From: Syntrophomonadaceae bacterium
Lineage (GTDB): Bacteria > Bacillota > Syntrophomonadia > Syntrophomonadales > Syntrophomonadaceae
Assembly (NCBI GenBank): GCA_031265005.1
Contig: JAISDD010000202.1
Span: 1 to 5,660, forward strand
Reading direction: 5' to 3'
DNA length: 5,660 nucleotides
Numbering within the stretch: the stretch's first letter is position 1; every line of letters begins with the position of its first letter. The position numbers were made by a program, and so were the translations under genes. Below are positions 4,851-5,660 of the stretch, piece after piece. The notes below the pieces were generated by a model. That model was not told where the DNA came from. It did not search any database and saw only the letters and a program-made list of their open reading frames with translations.

Positions 4851-5658
4851 CTGAAATTATATCATAATAGGCCCAATGGCCGCGGTCTAAATCAGAAAAA
4901 TAAGGCGCGTCAGGCGGAATGTCCGATATAGCCGGCCTATTCAGCGCGCGGTTCATTATGCTGGCGACCTGGGCTCTGGTTATATCCAGGTCAGGGTAGA
5001 ATAATCCGTCTTCAAAGCCGCTGAGCCATTGTTGGCCGGCGGCACTGTTTATATATGGAGCGCTCCAGTGGTCAGCGGATACGTCAGGAAACTGCCCGTC
5101 CCCGCTGGCCGGGCCTAAATGGAAAAAGTTGCTGATCATAGCGGAAAATTCCGCCCGGGTAGCGTTTTTATCAGGATCGTAAGTGTTATCAGGATAGCCG
5201 TCTATGATGCGGTTATTTTTCATAGTCATTACCGCGTCATAATACCAGTCGCCCGGAAAGACGTCCGCAAATGAAACATCGTCCTGCGGCGGCTTCACGT
5301 TACCCAGCAAATGCCAGAAAATTACCGATATTTCCGCTCTGGTCATGCCTTTGTCGGGCGCGAAAGTTCCGTCGGGATATCCTGACAGATACGGATCAAG
5401 CAAATGTTCCGGAGAATAAGGAGGAGACTGCGCATCACCTGGCTGCTGGGGGCCTTCTCCCGGCGGGGGTTCTTCAGTTTTACCAGGAACGTCATTTTCC
5501 GTAGTCCAGACAGCGTATAAAAGCGTGTCTTTCGTAACCAAATCTTGGCCGAAGTTCCAGGCGTTAATTCCCTCTGCGTCTATGAACCAGCCCGCGAATA
5601 AGTAACCGGGCCTGATTGGTTCAGGGGGAGCGGATAAACGGTTTCCGGCGGTTACGGT
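4834..5658 (-). CDS. S-layer homology (SLH) surface protein with InlB-type repeat, 5' partial
   Basis: The frame is open to the right edge, so the signal peptide and N-terminal part lie outside; 274 residues are visible. Residues 1-52 match a Listeria-Bacteroides/InlB B-repeat (RPGYLFAGWFIDAEG, WNFGQDLVTKDTLLYAVW), a beta-grasp unit common in adhesins. A Pro/Glu/Gly linker follows (about 53-80). Then come SLH modules at about 85-119, 130-179 and 190-241, each with a GYPDGTF- or GFEDGLF-type motif and a TRAE/TRAQ motif. SLH modules bind pyruvylated secondary cell-wall polymer, anchoring exported proteins at the envelope. A further half-module, YFSDLDRGHWAYYDIISATV, ends abruptly in Arg-Arg-stop; related proteins usually run on further, so the C-terminus may be shortened. 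The TTG at 5539-5541 is internal to the repeat and not a true start. The likely role is a cell-surface adhesin or structural protein; the ligand is unknown. Confidence 0.9.
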   Translation of the reverse strand, partial: TVTAGNRLSAPPEPIRPGYLFAGWFIDAEGINAWNFGQDLVTKDTLLYAVWTTENDVPGKTEEPPPGEGPQQPGDAQSPPYSPEHLLDPYLSGYPDGTFAPDKGMTRAEISVIFWHLLGNVKPPQDDVSFADVFPGDWYYDAVMTMKNNRIIDGYPDNTYDPDKNATRAEFSAMISNFFHLGPASGDGQFPDVSADHWSAPYINSAAGQQWLSGFEDGLFYPDLDITRAQVASIMNRALNRPAISDIPPDAPYFSDLDRGHWAYYDIISATVRR

Positions 5659-5660
5659 CA

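Noticed and set aside
1..5660. CRISPR array, insertion-sequence transposase, or riboswitch
   Set aside because: No regularly spaced repeats, transposase motifs, or recognisable riboswitch cores were found on either strand.

Overview
The window reads as chromosomal DNA of an anaerobic, probably Clostridia- or Negativicutes-like Firmicute. The reasons are strong GGAGG ribosome sites in front of TTG starts, a surface protein combining an InlB-type repeat with S-layer homology (SLH) domains, a long acyl-CoA dehydrogenase of the type carrying extra N- and C-terminal domains, and a tRNA-Ala with an encoded CCA. The species cannot be named from this sequence.

Layout, left to right. (1) 3-620, plus strand: 3' part of a YgjP/SprT-like zinc metallopeptidase gene that enters from the left edge. 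(2) 679-1149, minus strand and convergent with it: a decayed type II toxin-antitoxin pair. The antitoxin has lost its N-terminal half. The PIN-domain toxin carries an internal frameshift, a damaged start and a catalytic Asp-to-Gly change. (3) 1152-2295: a visibly AT-richer segment with an HNH endonuclease gene, its terminator, and a 340-base leader holding a promoter, a palindrome and a possible frameshifted small gene. Its left end sits where the antitoxin is cut off, and its right end abuts the 3' end of a tRNA-Ala gene. The nonamer TGGTGGAGC, which is the tRNA 3' end, recurs at 1213-1221, so this may be a small inserted element. (4) 2296-2444: tRNA-Ala(GGC) with a near-consensus promoter. 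(5) 2470-4380: a monocistronic acyl-CoA dehydrogenase gene with a strong hairpin terminator. (6) 4393-4833: intergenic DNA with two near-identical 18-19 base repeats and an orphan ribosome-binding site. (7) 4834-5658: 3' part of a secreted SLH surface-protein gene that runs off the right edge.

Except for the metallopeptidase, every gene lies on the minus strand, and most appear to be separate transcription units. No multi-gene pathway is visible. The most interesting part is 679-2371. An HNH nuclease cassette next to a tRNA appears to have cut off the antitoxin, and the orphaned toxin is inactivated several times over, which is the expected outcome if a toxin without its antidote is tolerated only when dead.
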